A DNA stretch of 64,000 bases. Origin: Akkermansia muciniphila. Lineage in GTDB: Bacteria; Verrucomicrobiota; Verrucomicrobiia; Verrucomicrobiales; Akkermansiaceae. The position numbers were made by a program, and so were the translations under genes. The notes under the pieces are model-generated. The model saw only the letters and a program-made list of their open reading frames with translations. It was not told the origin of the DNA and ran no database searches. This document shows, one piece after another, positions 34,403 through 43,056 of this stretch; within the stretch, counting starts at the first letter, position 1, and each line of letters starts with the position of its first letter. Location: positions 62,001-126,000 of the forward strand of contig CANQLV010000005.1 in assembly GCA_947624785.1 (NCBI GenBank). Direction: 5' to 3'.

Positions 34403-36610
34403 ATGAATGCCCAGGATCAGCAGAACAGTGATCGCATCGTACGCAATATTGACTATTTGCAAGTTTTAAAAAATCGCTGGAAGGAGGTCTTCCTGGTCTT
34501 CCTTCTGGTGCTGGTCATTTCCGTGGTAGTGACTTTCCTGATGCCGCCCTCCTACCGGGCGACGAGCCAGTTCCAGATCAAGCTGCCCAAGCCCGTGATG
34601 GAAATCGGCCAGGGGGGGGACGTGGTCGCCTCCTCCAACGTGACGGCCAACTACATTCCCATGCAGTATTCCGTGCTGACTTCCACCGAAGTGCTCAAGG
34701 TGGTGTCCAGAAAGCTGAATCTTGCCGCGGAGTGGGGCATGACGGATGAAATGGCGGCCTCCAATCTGGCAGGCATGATCAAGGTGGCTCCCGTGCGTGC
34801 GACGGACCTGGTGGACGTCATTGTCTCCGGCCCGGATCCCAAACTGGTGCAGAACATCGCCAAAACGGTTCCCGAGGCTTACAAGCAGGACCGTGAAATG
34901 CGTGAAAACCGCCTGGTGGAAACCGCCATCAAAAGTTTGAAGGACGTCCTCCGGGAACAGGAGGACACCGTCAATGAAAAGATGATGTCCCTCAAAAAGC
35001 TGATTGCGGAAAGCTCCTACCTGCCTACTACCTGGAGAAACGGTGAAAACCGGAGCACCCTGACGGCCGGCATGGAAGAGGAAGACTTCCGGAACGCCAA
35101 ATCCCAGGCCATGCAGTTTGAAAAGGATGAAAAGGAACTGGCTTCCTACGTGCAGGAACTGCAGCGTTTGCCTGACGACAAGCTGCTGGATTACGTCATC
35201 AGTTCCGACCTGCTGAATGCGGAATCCGTGGGGGCCAAGGCCCTGCGTGAAACCTATGCCGAATTTTCCGACAAGCTCAAGGAGAAGGAAAACCTGAAGG
35301 CCCAGAACATCGGCGCCAGGCACCCCAAGATGCTGGCGCTGCTGGAGACGGAAAGAATTCTGGGCGAGAAGCTGAACAAGGAACTGATCGGGCTGCGCTC
35401 CTCCCTGAAAAGCAAGCTGGAAATGGTCTCCGCAAGCCGGAAGCACTGGGAGGCGACCGTCGCTCAAAAGGAGGAGGCCCTCCAGAAGCATGTTCTGCAG
35501 GTTCCCATGTATGAACAGGCCAGCCGTGACTATGACGCCGCGCTGGACCAGCTCAAGGACCTAGATTCCCGGTACAAGGATGAAATCGCCCGTCTGCGCG
35601 TCCCCCGTGAAGCGATTGAAATGTACCAGCTTCCGTCCTATCCTGCCGCACCCTACAAGCCGAACGTGACCATCAACCTGGCGGTGGGCGCCGGGGCGGG
35701 GCTGCTTCTGGGCATCGGGCTGGCTCTGCTTCTGGAATTCATGGATACCTCCGTGAAGACGATGGAGGATGTGGAACGTGCCCTGCAGGTTCCGGTGCTG
35801 GGCATTATCCCCAAGAATGTGCCGATCCTTCATTCTTCCGATGTGATGGGGCCGGACGCGGAAGCCTACCGTATTCTACGGACAAATATAGAATTCAATA
35901 AAAAGGGACTGGAGGAAATTTCCCTGACCTTTGTTTCCGGCAGCGCCGGGGAAGGGAAGACCACCACCCTGTGCAACCTGGCCTATATCTGCGCCCAGGG
36001 CGGCTACGCTACCCTGATGATTGACGCCGACCTGCGCCGCTCCAAGCTCCACCGGTATTATGAACTGGACAATGAAGTGGGGTTGACCTCCTACCTGCTC
36101 GAAGACTACCCGCTGGAGGAAGTGATTTTTCAGACGCCCATTGAAAACCTGTACGTGATGCCTGCGGGCCCCACGCCCTTCGACCCGTCGGGCGCGTTGA
36201 ATTCCCGCAAGTTCAATGAACTGCTCCAGGAAGTGAAGCAGCGCTTTGACATCGTGCTGGTGGACTCCCCTCCCATCCTCGGCGTCAGTGATTCCGCCGT
36301 CATCGTGAGCGAGGTGGATATGACGCTCATGGTTGTCCAGCCCCGCAAACTGCCGCTGAAAGCCCTGCTGAGGCAGAAGCAGGTGATTGAATCCGTGGGC
36401 GGCAACCTGGCCGGCGTGGTGATGAATAATGTGGACATTACGTCTGATCACCAGTATCAGTATTACACGACTTATTACTCCTATTATTCCGCGGATGGCG
36501 CTTCCTCCGGCGAGAATGCGGACGCCTCTTCCATGAAGAAGGCCGAGCGTTCCGGAAAGGCCAAGGAGCTGGCGGCCACCCAGTCCCATGATAGTGAAGA
36601 TCTGTACTAA
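34403..36610 (+). CDS. Polysaccharide biosynthesis tyrosine autokinase (Wzc-like)
   Basis: 735 residues. Inner-membrane co-polymerase and bacterial tyrosine kinase that controls chain length and export of exopolysaccharide. N-terminal Wzz domain with a first transmembrane helix (about residues 28-48, V-F-L-V-F-L-L-V-L-V-I-S), a long coiled-coil periplasmic part (about 150-400), a second helix (about 420-445), then a P-loop kinase: Walker A S-G-S-A-G-E-G-K-T-T (about 512-521), Walker A' L-M-I-D-A-D-L-R-R, and Walker B I-V-L-V-D-S-P-P. The C-terminal Tyr cluster (Y-Q-Y-Y-T-T-Y-Y-S-Y-Y) is the autophosphorylation site. It lies 11 bases before the Wza-like gene. No sugar transferases are nearby. 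Confidence 0.95.
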   Translation: MNAQDQQNSDRIVRNIDYLQVLKNRWKEVFLVFLLVLVISVVVTFLMPPSYRATSQFQIKLPKPVMEIGQGGDVVASSNVTANYIPMQYSVLTSTEVLKVVSRKLNLAAEWGMTDEMAASNLAGMIKVAPVRATDLVDVIVSGPDPKLVQNIAKTVPEAYKQDREMRENRLVETAIKSLKDVLREQEDTVNEKMMSLKKLIAESSYLPTTWRNGENRSTLTAGMEEEDFRNAKSQAMQFEKDEKELASYVQELQRLPDDKLLDYVISSDLLNAESVGAKALRETYAEFSDKLKEKENLKAQNIGARHPKMLALLETERILGEKLNKELIGLRSSLKSKLEMVSASRKHWEATVAQKEEALQKHVLQVPMYEQASRDYDAALDQLKDLDSRYKDEIARLRVPREAIEMYQLPSYPAAPYKPNVTINLAVGAGAGLLLGIGLALLLEFMDTSVKTMEDVERALQVPVLGIIPKNVPILHSSDVMGPDAEAYRILRTNIEFNKKGLEEISLTFVSGSAGEGKTTTLCNLAYICAQGGYATLMIDADLRRSKLHRYYELDNEVGLTSYLLEDYPLEEVIFQTPIENLYVMPAGPTPFDPSGALNSRKFNELLQEVKQRFDIVLVDSPPILGVSDSAVIVSEVDMTLMVVQPRKLPLKALLRQKQVIESVGGNLAGVVMNNVDITSDHQYQYYTTYYSYYSADGASSGENADASSMKKAERSGKAKELAATQSHDSEDLY

Positions 36611-36621
36611 CCCATTGCTCC

Positions 36622-37227
36622 ATGAAAAAATATATTTGTTCCCTCCTTTGCCTCCTGCTGGGTGCGGCGGGGCTGGCGTCCGCCCAGTCTCCGGACGCCG
36701 TGCCTGCGCAGGGCACCATTGAAATTCAGGTGCGCGGCATTCCCGCTGATGACGCTACGGCCATTTCCGGCCAGTATCTGCTGGACGGCAACGGGACGAT
36801 ACGCATGCCCCAGCTTCCGCCGGGCCATGACGTGCTGCGCGTGGTAGGCAAGACGGCGCGCCAGATTGAAGACATGCTGATGGCCGCCTATAAGAAGGCG
36901 GAATTGTACACGGCCCCCACCTTCCTGGTGAAGGTGCAGAGCTCGGACGCGCGGCTGACGGAGCACATCGTGCTGGTGAGCGGCGGCGTAGCCATGAAGA
37001 AAAACGTCCTGTGGCGGCGCGGCATGACGCTTCTGGAAGCGATTGTGGGCGCGGGCGACATTACGGACTGGGGTTCCCGGTACGTGCAGGTGACGCGCGG
37101 CGGGAAAACCGTGACGTACGATTATTTCTCCATCAAGGACCGGGCGATTCCCATTCAGCCCAATGACCGCATCTTCGTTCCCCAGCGCGGGATCTTTGAA
37201 GGGCGGCCCGCGAAGCTCCTGCCCTGA
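36622..37227 (+). CDS. Polysaccharide export protein (Wza-like, SLBB)
   Basis: 201 residues with a signal peptide (about 1-22, L-L-G-A-A-G-L-A-S-A-Q) and no lipobox Cys, so it is not an obvious lipoprotein. Residues 30-115 match the poly-export domain (Y-L-L-D-G-N-G-T-I-R-M-P-Q-L, then G-K-T-A-R-Q-I-E-D-M-L). Residues 120-195 form an SLBB-like domain (V-L-V-S-G-G-V, I-Q-P-N-D-R-I-F-V-P-Q-R). Short for the family (E. coli Wza is about 380), with one SLBB repeat. It forms the outer-membrane exit with the autokinase upstream. Terminator at 37245-37276. Confidence 0.9.
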   Translation: MKKYICSLLCLLLGAAGLASAQSPDAVPAQGTIEIQVRGIPADDATAISGQYLLDGNGTIRMPQLPPGHDVLRVVGKTARQIEDMLMAAYKKAELYTAPTFLVKVQSSDARLTEHIVLVSGGVAMKKNVLWRRGMTLLEAIVGAGDITDWGSRYVQVTRGGKTVTYDYFSIKDRAIPIQPNDRIFVPQRGIFEGRPAKLLP

Positions 37228-37244
37228 AACATTCTTTTTTCATG

Positions 37245-37276
37245 CCCGGCTTTCTATCAGGAGGCCGGGTTTTTTA
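37245..37276 (+). terminator. Intrinsic terminator of the export locus
   Basis: CCCGGC (37245-37250) pairs with GCCGGG (37264-37269), with a T7 run. Confidence 0.75.
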
Positions 37277-37723
37277 TTGCCCCGGTTTCCGGAAAATCCA
37301 TGGAATGCCGGAAGAAACACGGGAGACGGCGGCAGGAAGAAGGGCAGGCCGGAGGGAAGATGGAACGCCGGAGATCTTTTATGGAATTTCCCCAGGCCCT
37401 TTTCCAGAAATGGGCCGTGCATGAGTGGATCCGTATGGTAGAATCATAGCGGGAAAAAAGTTTTTCCTTGGACCGTACGGCGCCGGTAAAGACGCTGGTG
37501 GAAGGAGTTTTTTCCCTGTGCCCGTAGACGTCTGTATTCACCGGAACGGAAGGCCTGCGGGGCGGAAAGAGCTGAGGAACATGCTTTTTCCGCCGGGGGC
37601 GTAGGCCCTTTTCCCGTGATTGGCTGATACGGCCTCCGGGCATATATTGCGATGAAATGAGTTCAGTATGAATGTGAAAAACAGAAAAACAAAGAAAAAT
37701 GTTGAACATTCTTGGACTCAATG
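37277..37723. other. Intergenic region without a supported gene
   Basis: About 450 bases. Several minus- and plus-strand frames have no protein-like composition. From 37640 the sequence becomes A-rich and leads into a large palindrome (37724-37747) and the HTH gene. Confidence 0.45.
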
Positions 37724-37747
37724 CATTTTTGGAATCTTCCAAAAATG
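37724..37747. promoter_or_regulatory. 24-bp perfect palindrome upstream of the HTH gene
   Basis: CATTTTTGGAA-TC-TTCCAAAAATG: 11-base arms (37724-37734 and 37737-37747) around a 2-base centre. It lies 63 bases before the ATG at 37811. It looks like an operator for a dimeric regulator, plausibly the double-HTH protein itself. Confidence 0.5.
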
Positions 37748-37810
37748 TTAGAGTTTCGTGCGGAATGTCTGCATGGAGCTTCGCAATTCCAATGTAAAAA
37801 CTCATTAACC

Positions 37811-38344
37811 ATGATATACCATTTTAAGAAAACATTCATCGGAGTAGGAGGACGGGAATACATTAACAATCCCAAGCTGAGTTTCCCGGAACATGTGAAA
37901 ATCCGCCGTCGTGGAACGAATCCCAAATCCGGACAGCCTTATGCGGCAGCGGGCAGCGCGTTCGTGGAAACCTCCGCCATCGCCTCGCGGCTCTGCTGCA
38001 GCGCGTCCGCCGCCCGCCAGTACCTGCACCGTCACGGAGCCCGCTTCCGCGTGGTCCGCAAGGGGACGGGCTCCCTGGCCCTGTACTGGCGGCGGGCGGA
38101 TGTGGACCGGATTCTCGCCCGGCGGGAGCCTGTGCGCCGCCGCGTGCCTCCGTGCTACATGGATATGGCGGAGGCTATCGACATGCTGGGGGTGGTGCGC
38201 AGCTACATTTACAGGCTCGTGAAAAAGGGGCTGCTGCGCGAATACCGGTGCCGGATGAAGACCGCCCGCGGCCTCCGGGTGCGCTGTTTTTATCACCGGG
38301 AGGACCTGGAGCATATCAGGCTGCATGTGCTCCGGAAAAGATGA
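37811..38344 (+). CDS. Protein with two MerR/excisionase-like HTH units
   Basis: 177 residues from the ATG at 37811 after CTCATTAACC; the frame opens at 37712. Two helix-turn-helix elements are recognisable: residues about 58-100 (A-S-R-L-C-C-S-A-S-A-A-R-Q-Y-L, then Y-W-R-R-A-D-V-D-R-I-L) and 115-170 (M-A-E-A-I-D-M-L-G-V-V-R-S-Y-I-Y-R-L-V-K-K-G-L-L-R-E-Y, then F-Y-H-R-E-D-L-E-H-I-R). Each has the recognition helix followed by a wing with an aromatic and R-x-D-L-E, as in HTH_17/MerR folds. It has no effector domain. It is probably a small DNA-binding regulator, possibly self-regulated through the upstream palindrome. Targets unknown. Confidence 0.65.
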   Translation: MIYHFKKTFIGVGGREYINNPKLSFPEHVKIRRRGTNPKSGQPYAAAGSAFVETSAIASRLCCSASAARQYLHRHGARFRVVRKGTGSLALYWRRADVDRILARREPVRRRVPPCYMDMAEAIDMLGVVRSYIYRLVKKGLLREYRCRMKTARGLRVRCFYHREDLEHIRLHVLRKR

Positions 38345-38409
38345 TGGGGCCGGATTCCGCAGATGCGTTTTTGGCTTGAGCGCGGGACGGATTGTGTCAC
38401 GTTATGGGC

Positions 38410-39003
38410 ATGATAGCTTTTTTGCGCGGCACGGTGGCGGAATCATATCCCCAGCGGTTGATTCTGGATGTTCATGGCGTGGGGTATGAGGTGATTGTGC
38501 CCCTGTCCACGTTTGACAGGCTGAACCCCCTTCCCGGCAGGGAGCTGACGTTGAAAACCTACCTTCATGTCCGGGAGAACATGCAAGTGCTCTACGGTTT
38601 CGCCACGGATGCGGAGCGGGACATTTTCCTGCTGCTGATCGACCGCGTTTCAGGCATCGGCCCGGCCACGGCCATCGCCATTCTGGGTTCCCTGTCCGTG
38701 GAGCAGTTCAAGCAGGCGGTGGTGAGCGGAGACGTTTCCGGCATTGCGCGGGCCAAGGGCGTGGGCAGGAAGACGGCGGAACGCATTGTCCTGGAGCTGA
38801 AGGACAAGGTGGGACTGGCCGCCACGTGGGAGGCCCAGGCGCAGGGCGCCACCTCCCAGGCGGCCGGGGATGCGGAGCTGGCGCTGATCGCGCTCGGGTT
38901 CAAGCAGGTGGAGTCCCGCAAGGCGATCGCCGCCCACCTGAAAGACCACCCGGACGCGGATGCGGACGAACTGATCCGGGCCGCCCTGCGCTCCATGAAC
39001 TGA
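38410..39003 (+). CDS. ruvA: Holliday junction branch-migration protein RuvA
   Basis: 197 residues from the ATG at 38410 (M-I-A-F-L-R-G-T-V); the frame opens a little earlier, at 38392. It binds four-way junctions and loads RuvB. Domain I has the OB pattern I-L-D-V-H-G-V-G-Y-E-V; domain II has two helix-hairpin-helix motifs (G-I-G-P-A-T-A-I-A-I-L-G, G-V-G-R-K-T-A-E-R-I-V-L-E-L); domain III is A-L-I-A-L-G-F-K-Q-V-E. The C-terminal end R-A-A-L-R-S-M-N is normal. ruvB and ruvC are not in the window. Confidence 0.96.
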   Translation: MIAFLRGTVAESYPQRLILDVHGVGYEVIVPLSTFDRLNPLPGRELTLKTYLHVRENMQVLYGFATDAERDIFLLLIDRVSGIGPATAIAILGSLSVEQFKQAVVSGDVSGIARAKGVGRKTAERIVLELKDKVGLAATWEAQAQGATSQAAGDAELALIALGFKQVESRKAIAAHLKDHPDADADELIRAALRSMN

Positions 39004-39131
39004 CTGTCTCCACCACGCGGGGGCCGGCTCCGCAAGCATTTGACTTCCATGCGGGAGCATGCCCGCGGGCAGCGCTTCCCGCGGTCCGCGCCGGCGCGGG
39101 AGCATACTGCCATGATGGGGGAACAATAGTG

Positions 39132-39160
39132 TTGACGGCTGGTTGAATCGTTTTTAAACT
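39132..39160 (+). promoter_or_regulatory. Promoter of the GAPDH gene
   Basis: TTGACG (39132-39137), 17-base spacer and TAAACT (39155-39160). The predicted start is near 39167, giving a leader of about 60 bases. The leader is AT-rich with no Shine-Dalgarno sequence. Confidence 0.6.
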
Positions 39161-39200
39161 TACGGCGTCCATGGTACTTAAATAAGTCCGGGACTAGTAA

Positions 39201-40253
<1,053 letters not shown>

Positions 40254-40363
40254 GTTCTTCCGAACAACGCTTGCTCTTCAGTTGCACGACAAGTCTTGCC
40301 GGTTGCCTGCTTCAACCTTCCGGTTCCTGAACCGGGTTTGTCCAGGCGGCCGGGGATTTATCC

Positions 40364-40392
40364 GGGAGGGCAGAAATGCCCTCCCTTTTTTT
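40364..40392 (+). terminator. Intrinsic terminator between gap and pgk
   Basis: Perfect 9-bp stem GGGAGGGCA/TGCCCTCCC (40364-40372 with 40377-40385), GAAA tetraloop and T7 run, ending 30 bases before the pgk ATG. It probably makes pgk transcription depend on read-through or an internal promoter. Confidence 0.92.
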
Positions 40393-40422
40393 ATTCCATT
40401 GAACCAAACAATATAGACCGAT

Positions 40423-41640
40423 ATGGCTAAACTTACTGTACGTGACCTTGATGCCAAGGGAAAGGAAGTCCTGATGCGTGTTGACTTCAACGTCCCCCTC
40501 AAGGATGGGGAAATCACCAATGACGCCCGCATCGTGGCCGCCCTTCCCACCATCAAGTTCCTGCTGGACCAGGGTGCCCGCCTTGTGCTCACCTCCCATC
40601 TGGGCCGTCCCAAGAACGAACCCGATCCCGCTTTTTCCCTGAAGCCCGTTGCCGGCCGCCTTTCCGAACTGCTCGGCAAGGAAGTCAAATTCGTTCCCGC
40701 CGCCATCGGCCCGGAAGCGGAAGCCGCCCGCGCCGCCATGAAGGACGGCGACGTGGTCCTGCTGGAAAACGTCCGCTTCTATCCCGGTGAAAAGAAGAAC
40801 GATCCGGAATTCGCCAAGGCTCTTCTGGGTAACGCCACGCTGTTCGTGAACGACGCGTTCGGCACCGCCCACCGCGCCCACGCTTCCACGGAAGGCGTGA
40901 CGCATTTTGCGGAAAAGAGCGCCATGGGCTTCCTGATCGAACGCGAACTGGAATACCTGGAAGGCAAGCTGGAAAACCCGGAAAAGCCCTTCGTGGTGAT
41001 CATGGGCGGCGCCAAGGTGTCCGACAAGATTGAAGTGCTTTCCAAGCTGATGGAAAAGGCTGATACGTTCCTGATCGGGGGCGCCATGGCCAACACGTTC
41101 CTGGCAGCTGAAGGTTACGACCTGGGCGCCTCCAAGATTGAAGGCGACAAGCTGGACCTGGCCCGTGAAATCCTGGCGGAAGCCAAGGCCAAGGGCGTGA
41201 AGTTCCTGCTTCCCGCGGACGTGCGCGTAGCCATGAAGTTTGAAGACGGCGCTGAAACCTTCTGCACGGCTCCCTTCGCGGAAGGCGGCAAGGTGCCGGA
41301 AGGCGGCATGGCCATTGACATCGGCGACAAGGCCATTGAAGAATTCTCCGCCATCATCAAGGGCGCCAGGACCGTTCTGTGGAACGGCCCGATGGGCGTG
41401 TTTGAAATGGACTGCTTCGCCAAGGGCACCAAGGAAATCGCGGAAGCCCTGGCGGATTCCTCCGCCATCTCCATCGTGGGCGGCGGCGATTCCGTGACGG
41501 CGGCCAAGAAGTTCAAGGTCCAGGACAAGCTTTCCTTCTGCTCCACGGGCGGTGGCGCTTCCCTGGAACTGCTGGAAGGCAAGGTGCTCCCCGGCGTGGG
41601 AGCCCTGACGGACAAGTGCGGCGGCTGCTGCCAGAAGTAA
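40423..41640 (+). CDS. pgk: Phosphoglycerate kinase
   Basis: 405 residues. It transfers phosphate from 1,3-bisphosphoglycerate to ADP in glycolysis. Signatures: R-V-D-F-N-V-P-L-K-D-G near the N-terminus, L-T-S-H-L-G-R-P-K (about residue 61), M-G-G-A-K-V-S-D-K (about 196), G-G-G-D-S-V-T-A-A and S-T-G-G-G-A-S-L-E-L-L-E-G near the C-terminus. The last nine residues, D-K-C-G-G-C-C-Q-K, form a Cys-rich tail beyond the usual end. It follows gap, with the terminator in between. Confidence 0.97.
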   Translation: MAKLTVRDLDAKGKEVLMRVDFNVPLKDGEITNDARIVAALPTIKFLLDQGARLVLTSHLGRPKNEPDPAFSLKPVAGRLSELLGKEVKFVPAAIGPEAEAARAAMKDGDVVLLENVRFYPGEKKNDPEFAKALLGNATLFVNDAFGTAHRAHASTEGVTHFAEKSAMGFLIERELEYLEGKLENPEKPFVVIMGGAKVSDKIEVLSKLMEKADTFLIGGAMANTFLAAEGYDLGASKIEGDKLDLAREILAEAKAKGVKFLLPADVRVAMKFEDGAETFCTAPFAEGGKVPEGGMAIDIGDKAIEEFSAIIKGARTVLWNGPMGVFEMDCFAKGTKEIAEALADSSAISIVGGGDSVTAAKKFKVQDKLSFCSTGGGASLELLEGKVLPGVGALTDKCGGCCQK

Positions 41641-41696
41641 CTGTTCACGGCCGGCGGATCGTCTTCCGCATGGCGTCTTGAATACACCTTTTCATT

Positions 41697-41729
41697 CCCC
41701 GTGCCCGTTTCCGGGTGCGGGGATTTTTT
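41697..41729 (+). terminator. Intrinsic terminator after pgk
   Basis: 11-bp stem with two wobble pairs (41697-41707 with 41712-41722), TTTC loop, then A and T6. Confidence 0.82.
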
Positions 41730-41899
41730 GACTCCCGGCTGACGCGCCGGGATCTGCGGGAGTTTGCCGCCTCCCGTGGTTAAGGAAAACCCGTTCGTGC
41801 TCCGGTGGTTTCCGGCTCCGGAGAGGGGATGCAGGGAAAGGTTGGACAGTCCCTTTTTTTGACTTGCTCTGCGTGCGGCCCGCGCTAGGCTGGACATGT

Positions 41900-42880
41900 A
41901 TGAAGATGCTGCGCTGCTTCCTGGCCGTTTTCCTGTTGTGCTCTCCCGCGCTTGCGGCGGACGCCTCCGTTGCGGGAAAGAAGGAGCATGAAGGGTATCC
42001 GGCCCGGTACATGCTTCTGGAATCCCCGTCCCGCAACCGCCAGAGCCTGTCCACGCCCGTGGCCGCGTATGTGAATGACGGAGGCGTGGAAGTGGCGCTC
42101 ATCGGGGCCATTCATGTGGCTGAGGCCGATTATTATGCCCGGCTGAACAAGCTGTTCGGCAGCTATGACGTGCTGCTGTTTGAGATGATCGGCGGGGAGG
42201 GGCTCCGGCGGGAGGAGGAACTCCGCCGTAAAATAGACCGCAATAAACCTCTGGGAGGGCTGACGCTGGAAGAGGCGCGGGAATGGAACCGGATGGTGGA
42301 GTGGAGGAAGAGAGCGGCCCTTGAGGAAAAGTCTTTTTTGCTGGGGCTGCTGGGAAGCGCGTACCGGGAATTGAGCGACGCGCTGGGCCTTCAAACCCAG
42401 CATCAGGGCATTGATTATTCCGCTCCCCATTTTGTCCATGCGGACATGACGCTGGAGGAATTCCGGCAGGCGCAGGCCAGGAAGGGAGAAAACTTCGCCA
42501 GCCTGATGCTTAAATCCATGCTGTCCTCCCTGGTGGAGAAGCCCGGCGCGTACCAGCCGAATGAATTCGGCATGATGGCGGATTTGCTTGCCGGAAACAA
42601 GACGGGGCTGAAGAATGAACTGATGCGCATTTTTGCCCATGCTCCGAATGATTTGGAGGATACCGTGATTCTGGAAGGCCGGAATGCCAAGTGCATGGAA
42701 GTGTTTGACCAATGGAGCGGCAAGGGCGTGCGCAGGATAGGCATTTTTTACGGAGCGGCCCATCTTCCCGGCCTGCACGGAGCTCTTCTGGAACGCGGCT
42801 ACCGCCTCCGGGACGTGCAGTGGCTCCCGGCGTGGAGCACCATGGAGAAGGTTGCCGGAGAAAAGTCTGGCCGGGACTGA
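41900..42880 (+). CDS. TraB/GumN family exported protein
   Basis: 326 residues from the ATG at 41900; the open frame begins at 41864. A signal peptide (about 1-20, M-K-M-L-R-C-F-L-A-V-F-L-L-C-S-P) is followed by the TraB/PrgY/GumN fold: A-L-I-G-A-I-H-V-A-E-A-D-Y-Y at about residue 65 (conserved His), F-E-M-I-G-G-E-G, and the C-terminal F-Y-G-A-A-H-L-P-G-L motif (conserved His). These belong to the TIKI/TraB metalloprotease-like superfamily, for which activity is shown only for eukaryotic TIKI. Role here unknown. Monocistronic, convergent with the GH97 gene. Confidence 0.85.
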   Translation: MKMLRCFLAVFLLCSPALAADASVAGKKEHEGYPARYMLLESPSRNRQSLSTPVAAYVNDGGVEVALIGAIHVAEADYYARLNKLFGSYDVLLFEMIGGEGLRREEELRRKIDRNKPLGGLTLEEAREWNRMVEWRKRAALEEKSFLLGLLGSAYRELSDALGLQTQHQGIDYSAPHFVHADMTLEEFRQAQARKGENFASLMLKSMLSSLVEKPGAYQPNEFGMMADLLAGNKTGLKNELMRIFAHAPNDLEDTVILEGRNAKCMEVFDQWSGKGVRRIGIFYGAAHLPGLHGALLERGYRLRDVQWLPAWSTMEKVAGEKSGRD

Positions 42881-43056
42881 ACCTTTTGCCGTCTTTCCCG
42901 GTTTTTCCGGGGGGAAGGAAACTGGTGACTGCCGGAGGCCGTACATGATGAGAATTTTCCTTTTCCGGAAAGGCCTCTTCAAATGGAAAGAGAGAAGCGG
43001 AAACCAGCCTCTTCCCCTTTCCTGATGAACTCCCGCCGAGCAGGCGGAAGGGAATG

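Noticed and set aside
41850..41895. TTGACT with TAGGCT as promoter of the TraB gene
   Set aside because: Spacer of 21 bases is too long; the alternative TTGCTC with 16 bases is weak.
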